This document shows positions 58,950 through 64,000 of a DNA stretch of 64,000 bases, one piece after another. Positions within the stretch are counted from its first letter, which is position 1. Each line of letters opens with the position of its first letter. The stretch covers positions 2,128,001 through 2,192,000 of the forward strand of contig LR990068.1 in assembly GCA_905147135.1 (NCBI GenBank), read 5' to 3'. The position numbers were made by a program, and so were the translations under genes. The notes beneath the pieces are model-generated. The model did no database searches. It was not told the origin of the DNA and saw nothing but the letters and a program-made list of their open reading frames with translations. This DNA comes from Blastobasis lacticolella (lineage: Eukaryota > Arthropoda > Insecta > Lepidoptera > Blastobasidae).

Positions 58950-59219
58950 GTAAATGGCGCAAAATTAATTTGGAATAGCTGTACCACCGCTCTGGAATCC
59001 GTCAGTGATGGGTCCCGGGGGCCCCATACCACCTGTACCCACACCCGGGATCCCGCCGGGATTTACCACCGCCCGCTATCGGACCTGGACGACCAATGCC
59101 TCCGCCGATGATGGTGGGGCCTTATGGGCCTTTGCTGATATGAATAAGACCTCCAATGATGGGACCAGTTATGGGCCTGATGGGGCCATTGGGTCCTATG
59201 AGACAAATGAGACCTAAGT
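58950..59219 (+). pseudogene. Decayed paralogue of the Pro/Met-rich ORF at 61532
   Basis: Aligns with 61565-61846: GTCCCGGGGGCCCCATACC, CCTGGACGACCAATGCCTCC and the ATGATGGGACCAGTTATGGG block. An upstream ATGGCGCAAAAT is followed at once by TAA where the paralogue continues. There is a 1-bp frame change after CCGGGATTTACC and a TGA after GGGCCTTTGCTGATA. About 180 bp of 3' flank (to ~59440) is also homologous, so the duplication covered more than the coding part. Confidence 0.7.
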
Positions 59220-59448
59220 AAAAGAATGGACCGCCAATTAATAAATAGTGTTTGTAAAACATTTAAGTTGAAAGTTTTAAGAATATTAATGTAAAGTTGT
59301 ATGAAATATATGAAATGAATATGAATGTGTAAATAATTAAATTGATTTTCTTCTCCCTCTAGTAGTACCCATTTATTGGAGCGCAGAGTTGTAGACAGGC
59401 ACAGCAGGCAGCGTATGATTATGCTCTGTCTAATATAAGATGAAAATT

Positions 59449-59985
59449 TTGACAGCTCACTAATTCTTGGTCTTCGGCGTGCCTATGAAGTGTCATGTTT
59501 TTTTTTTCGGTAAAATGTACTACGGATAATATCGTACTTCATAGACAGTTACCGCCCCTTTAGTAAAGTGCCACGGACAACGTATAACAACAGACGATCG
59601 AAAATCGATATTCAAATAAAATAATCGAACATTTAAAATTAACATTTAGGTAATTATATTACTTTTTGTAACTAAATTCTTAATCCTATTTTGGATTTCA
59701 CCCTAAGAGAAATGTCATATCAAGGATTTTGACTCGTGTGTATTCTACGGAATAGACTAACTGACCGAATAAAAATACGCACGTGTTAAAATTATCGCTA
59801 GCTGTGAAATGGTTTTTAATGTTATATTAATAAATTATTAATTCAAAAGAAAAAAACAGCTTATTTTGTATAATACATACGGCAAAACCATGCAACTATC
59901 GATTCCAAGTTCTATGAGGATGATAATCGAATAGATTCATTAACGATTTTACACTACCCCATCCCTACTGTGAGCTGTCAAAATT
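59449..59985 (+). repeat. Repeat unit A, copy 1
   Basis: Starts GACAGCTCACTAATTCTTGG and ends near GTGAGCTGTCAAAATTATCA, i.e. its own ends are inverted (TGAGCTGTCAAAAT). A second copy in the same orientation is at 62590-63115, and a partial inverted copy at 63120-63528. Confidence 0.8.
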
Positions 59986-60437
59986 ATCATCCTACATTTG
60001 ACTAAGTATAGTTCGGGGCTGGTTAAATGACATCCAAGCTGCGGGAAATTTGAAATATTATATTGTAATTCAGCAGCTTACAGTATCGGTGGCGAGATCC
60101 AGTAGAAAGAGACAGAACGATAACAGAATGATGACTTTACGTGCATCAGTGTTGCTGTTAGTAAATTAATAAGAATACAATACCAGAGTATCATCTTAAT
60201 TTCTAACACTTCAACTTATTCTTATAAATCGCATGTTAATTTCAACATTTAACATGCCAATATGCACAAAAGTTAAAAATGCAAACTCTATACAATGTAA
60301 AATGACTCTACATCATTAACAGAACAGCTCTTCATTATGTTGCTATACATCTCCAAACGAATGTATTTCAGAAATGCAGTAACAAGATACAAATAAATAA
60401 ATTCACAATGCAACACAATGCTCATAATTCAGAAAAA
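59986..60437 (+). repeat. Repeat unit B, copy 1
   Basis: From ATCCTACATTTGACTAAGTA past GGCGAGATCCAGTAGAAAGA to GCTCATAATTCAGAAAAAGT. The reverse complement is at 62175-62560. No frame conserved between the copies. Confidence 0.8.
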
Positions 60438-60595
60438 GTAAGAACATGATGTTGCCCATCCTGGAACCTTGGGGCACCGCGAAATCACCGAGTTTTTCAA
60501 GGTCTGACTTGGAATTGTTTACGTATGTAGCATGTTTGCAATATTTTAAGAAATATACTAGTGTCTCGTAGAATGGCCCACGAAAAAACTATTGA

Positions 60596-60700
60596 TAAAA
60601 CTTTTCCAACAGCAGAGAGTGATCCACCACCTCGAAGGCGCGCGACAGATCGCAGAATATGACTGCGACCTTTCGCCCGCCCTCGAGGTGGCATTGCAAT
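60596..60700 (-). mobile_element. LINE reverse transcriptase motif-A fragment
   Basis: Minus-strand frame LEGGRKVAVIFCDLSRAFEV VDHSLL, the classical FxDLSxAFDxVDH palm motif of LINE reverse transcriptase with Glu in place of one Asp. It is followed by a stop. The adjoining CAATCACGTGGTAGTTACAA word also occurs at 58617. Confidence 0.7.
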
Positions 60701-60733
60701 CACGTGGTAGTTACAAGGCGTTATATACTGGAA

Positions 60734-60972
60734 GCGGCTGCATGGGGTCCGGCAGAGTAGAATAGCACCAATCCCTCACACTTGTGTCGGGTGTCGTACA
60801 AGGCGACAAATGTTTTCGAGGCAATAGATCTAGAGTCTCCGTAGGCTGGAAAATGGGCAGCAGCGTTTGCCATTGATATATTTATAACACTGCGATCTCC
60901 AACCCGCCTGCAAAGCGCGGAGATTATGGCAATAACCTCCCCTTGCGTGGGAGAGCTGCAGTGGATTGTCAT
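60734..60972 (+). mobile_element. Retroposon family 1, plus copy
   Basis: GGGGTCCGGCAGAGTAGAAT to GGGAGAGCTGCAGTGGATTG with a short internal deletion. Confidence 0.75.
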
Positions 60973-61379
60973 GTTGTGCTTATGTACTGTTACCGTTTGA
61001 CATTTTAACAAAAATATGTGATAATCAGATTGTTTCTTAGAGAAAATAAGTTTTGTGACAAGATAAACGATAACTAATAGTAAAGTATTTGCAAGTAAAA
61101 ATAAGAAGGTGCTTAATAAAAAATTGGATGACCATGAAAGTTACACTGCACAGTACACTAGTACAGTGTGTACAATAAATGTACCTTTTAGTAGTGGTAT
61201 GGTAATATGTACACGGTAGTAATGAAGGTAGCTACAAGTTAGAAAAATCTGTTATTTATTACATTACCAACTAAACCTACAAAGTGCAAATCCCAAAAAT
61301 GCCACGAATATAGAAAGTGCCACATGGCCGGGCGACGCCGAGGCGCGCCGAAGTAGAGATAAGCAGCGAGTTTGTGGTG

Positions 61380-61531
61380 GGGATAGCGCCCGAATAAATA
61401 CCCCGTACTCAGGCGGCAGCGGCCAGTTGCCTCGTTGCTTTTCTATTGTGTGGTTCGGAGCGACAGTGAGTTGTTAGTTCGCTGGACGTGTGCACGTGTT
61501 GTTTATCTACGGAATTAGTGATAATACAAAA
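61380..61531 (+). promoter_or_regulatory. Presumed 5' region of the Pro/Met-rich ORF
   Basis: GC-rich patch (GGCGGCAGCGGCCAGTTGCC) with an AATAAATACC TATA-like word ~55 bp upstream and a CGACAGTGAG initiator-like word. No experimental support. Confidence 0.25.
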
Positions 61532-61846
61532 ATGCCAAAGAATTATAAGTTTAAAGCTAGTAAAATGGCGCAAGATTCATTTGGAAGAGGTGCAGCCGTA
61601 CCGCCGCCCTGGAATCCGGCAGTGATGGGTCCCGGGGGCCCCATACCGCCTGTGCCCAGACCCGGTGTCCCGCTGGAATTGTTACCACCTCCAGCTATGG
61701 AACCTGGACGACCAATACCACCGCCGATAAGGATATGGCCTGTGCATATGCTGATGGAGATGAGATATCCAATGATGGAACCAGTTATAGACCCAATGGG
61801 GTCATTGGGTCTTATGAGGCGAAGGAGACCTCATGGAAATAAATAG
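61532..61846 (+). CDS. Small Pro/Met-rich protein of unknown function (104 aa)
   Basis: ATG at 61532 in context ACAAAAATGCC; MPKNYKFKASKMAQDSFGRG, then a Pro/Gly/Met-rich region with PPPWNPAVMGPGGPIPPVP and three more PPP/PIPP clusters, and an Arg/Lys-rich end before TAG. Single exon; AATAAA overlaps the stop codon. No known domain; the composition recalls RNA-binding or secreted low-complexity proteins, but no assignment is justified. It sits between the inverted B repeats, and a decayed paralogue with shared flanks is at 58950. It may be a retrocopy or part of an element rather than a host gene. Confidence 0.45.
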   Translation: MPKNYKFKASKMAQDSFGRGAAVPPPWNPAVMGPGGPIPPVPRPGVPLELLPPPAMEPGRPIPPPIRIWPVHMLMEMRYPMMEPVIDPMGSLGLMRRRRPHGNK

Positions 61847-62022
61847 TGTCAGCGAAACATTTAAGTATTGAATAGTTTAAGGATATTATTGTAAAGTTGT
61901 ATGAAAACTGTATGTATGAAATATATGAAAGTGTAAATAATTAAATTAGTTTTCATTTCTTTCTACTGGTACCTATTTATTGTAGCGCAGAGTTATAGAC
62001 AGGCGCAGCAGGCAGCGTGGTG

Positions 62023-62100
62023 GCCGTGTGGTGTCCGGCAGAGTAGCATAGCACCAACCCCTTACACTCGCAAAAGATCAAGAGTCTCGTAAAGGCTACA
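62023..62100 (+). mobile_element. Retroposon family 1, 5' fragment
   Basis: GGCCGTGTGGTGTCCGGCAG to CAAAAGATCAAGAGTCTCGT with an internal deletion; the 3' two-thirds are missing. Confidence 0.7.
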
Positions 62101-62174
62101 TAAACTGATAAGTACCTATGCAATTTGTTTGTTATAATTTTATGATATTTTATAAGTCATGTGTAATTTTTCTG

Positions 62175-62560
62175 AATTATAAGCATTGAGTTGCATTGTA
62201 AATTTATTTTTGTGCATCTTGTTGCATTTTGGAAATGCATTCGTTTGGAGATGTCTGGTACCTGGTAAGGCATGTTAAATGTTGAAATTAACATGCGATT
62301 TATAAGAATAAGGTGAAGTGTTAGAAAATGAAATGATACTCTGGTATTGGATTCTTATTAATTTACTACCAGCAACACTGATGCACGTAAAGTCACCATT
62401 CTGTTATCGTTCTGTCTCTTTCCACTGGATCTCGCCACCGATAATGTAAGCTTCTGAATTACAATATAATATTTTAAATTTCCCGCAGCTTCGATGACAT
62501 TTAACCAGCCCCGAACTTTGTCAAATTTAGGATGATAATTTTGACAGCTCACAGTAAGGA
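62175..62560 (-). repeat. Repeat unit B, inverted copy
   Basis: Reverse complement of 59986-60437 over about 385 bp, with scattered small indels. Its outer end is again GACAGCTCACAGTAAGG. Confidence 0.8.
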
Positions 62561-62589
62561 TGGCGTATGCTTTGTCTAAAATAGGATGA

Positions 62590-63115
62590 TCATTTTGACA
62601 GCTCACTAATTGTTGGTCCTTGGCGCACGCCTATGAAGTTTCGTGTTTTTTTTAGGTTAAATGTACTACGGAAAATGTCGTACTTCATAGACAGGCCCCG
62701 CCCCTTTAGTGATGTGCCACGAATAACGAATAACAACATACTTTCGAAAATCGGTATTGATATAATATAATCGAATATTTAAAATTAACATTTAGGTAAC
62801 ATTATTATTTTTTGTAACTAAACTCTTATTCCTTGTTTGGATTTCGAGTCGCGTGTATTCTACGTAATAGGTTGACTGACCGAATAGAAATATGCACGTC
62901 ATAATCATCGTTGCAGAAGGGTTTTCAATGACGTATTAATAAATTATTAATTCAGAAGAAAATAAATAGTTTATTTTGTATAATACGTGTAGCATAACCA
63001 TGCAACTATCGATTCCAAGTTCTATGAGAATGATAATCGATAATCGAATAGATTTATTAACGATTTTACACAACTACATCCCTACTGTGATCTGTCAAAA
63101 TTATCATCCTATTTT
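62590..63115 (+). repeat. Repeat unit A, copy 2
   Basis: Direct repeat of 59449-59985 (TGACAGCTCACTAATTGTTG to TGATCTGTCAAAATTATCAT). Both ends carry TTTTGACAGCTCA/TGATCTGTCAAAAT arms, as expected for a DNA element with inverted termini. Confidence 0.8.
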
Positions 63116-63119
63116 AGAC

Positions 63120-63528
63120 AAAGTATAGTGTAAAATCATTAATGAAACTATTCGATTATCATTCTCAAAGAACTTGGAATCGATAGTTGCATGGTTATGC
63201 CGTATGTATTATACAAAATAAACATATTTTTTTATTATTAATTTATTAATATAACATTAAAAACCATTTCACAGCTAGCGATAATTTTAACACGTGCGTA
63301 TTTTTATTCGGTCAGTCAGTCTATTCCGTAAAATACACACGAGTCAAAATCATTGTTATGAAGGGTCTCTTAGGGTGAAATCCAAAAAAGAAATAAGAAT
63401 TTAGTTCCTAAAAATAATATCATCACCTAAATGTTAATTTTAAATGTTCGATTATTTTATATATTTATACCGATTTTCGATTGTCTGTTGTTATTCGTTG
63501 TCCGTGGCACTTTACTAAAGGGGCGGTA
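63120..63528 (-). repeat. Repeat unit A, inverted partial copy
   Basis: Reverse complement of the right-hand two-thirds of unit A (AAGAACTTGGAATCGATAGT to CTTTACTAAAGGGGCGGTA). It is cut at its far end by MITE copy 4. Confidence 0.8.
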
Positions 63529-63779
63529 GAGCTCGTCTAGTCTAAAATGACGCGCCCCACTACTTAGTTAGTTGATTTCGATATGTGAGTGCAAATATTG
63601 ATAAGGACACTTCATCTGTGTGGGAGCCAGTGAACGACGCGTGCTCCTACGTTTGAATTTCACCGGCAACTGAATGACCAATTACAACGGCATTTGTACA
63701 TGTATTGCGTCCATATTTCAAACTTGCTTGTGTGCGTTAATGCGATAGTGGGGCGCGTCATTTTAGATTAGACGAGCTC
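63529..63779. mobile_element. 251-bp TA-flanked MITE, copy 4
   Basis: Termini GAGCTCGTCTAGTCTAAAAT and ATTTTAGATTAGACGAGCTC, TA on both sides (63527-63528, 63780-63781). Same orientation as copy 3. Inserted in repeat unit A. Confidence 0.88.
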
Positions 63780-63912
63780 TACACTAATATTACAAAGAGA
63801 AAATATTTGTATTTTTGTTTGTAATGAACAAATTCATCAGCTACTAACCCGATTTTAAAAATTCTTTCTCTTGACCATTATATCCTTACTAATTTATATC
63901 CCCCCCTTGCAG

Positions 63913-64000
63913 ACATCGATGGAGGCGCTGATCCACCATTTCAAGCTGTTCACGCAGGGCTACCAGGTCCCCCCGGGGGCCACCTACACGGCCGTGGAGG
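63913..64000 (+). CDS. NDUFS2: Second copy of NDUFS2 exon 9 (cut by the window end)
   Basis: After TTTATATCCCCCCCTTGCAG the 88 bp to the window edge match exon 9 (53100-53187) with one difference, the silent CAC/CAT in HHF. The intronic TAATTTATATCCCCCC upstream is shared too, while sequence further left is not. The acceptor and frame are intact. It is unclear whether exon 10 follows beyond the window. Confidence 0.85.

Overview
The window is nuclear DNA from a moth or butterfly (Lepidoptera). It has small, intron-split housekeeping exons with GT..AG borders, an AT-rich background, and very many short dispersed repeats of lepidopteran type: tRNA-headed SINEs, retroposons ending in (GATGAT)n, TA-flanked MITEs, non-autonomous hAT elements and fragments of LINE reverse transcriptase. 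Nothing bacterial or viral is seen.

Layout. 1-2300: three unassigned candidate exons, two of them head to head about 50 bp apart, followed by the promoter area of the first gene. 2378-14352 (+): a complete 8-exon gene for the gamma-type regulatory subunit of mitochondrial NAD-dependent isocitrate dehydrogenase (387 aa), with a broken copy of its exon 6 inside intron 6. 14353-29100: a gene-poor, repeat-rich interval with a LINE fragment (21862-22822), a 494-codon open frame of unknown nature with a short internal repeat (25065-26549), and an orphan exon-like segment (26762-26880). 29114-37337 (-): six exons of the CUEDC2 orthologue; the last ~25 codons could not be placed. 37338-40214: divergent intergenic space holding a 1,043-bp hAT-type element that ends about 200 bp before the next start codon. 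40215-55999 (+): a complete 10-exon NDUFS2 gene (49-kDa subunit of respiratory complex I, 465 aa). 57449-58520 (-): two terminal exons of a Lys/Glu-rich protein (possibly kanadaptin). 58950-64000: a small proline/methionine-rich open frame and its decayed paralogue inside a large inverted-repeat complex, ending in a second copy of NDUFS2 exon 9 cut by the window edge.

Two of the complete genes work in the same mitochondrial chain: isocitrate dehydrogenase makes NADH in the TCA cycle and complex I oxidises it. Nothing suggests their proximity is more than coincidence. The most notable structural theme is repeated partial duplication of exons within their own genes: IDH3G exon 6, CUEDC2 exon 5, NDUFS2 exons 5, 7 and 9. 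Several copies keep the native splice donor and differ from the parent mainly at synonymous sites. A second theme is the AGATGGCGC (CTCF-like) motif, carried repeatedly by a SINE tail. I found no convincing new multi-gene system; exon identities, phases and joins were read by eye, and repeat borders are approximate unless a target-site duplication is stated.
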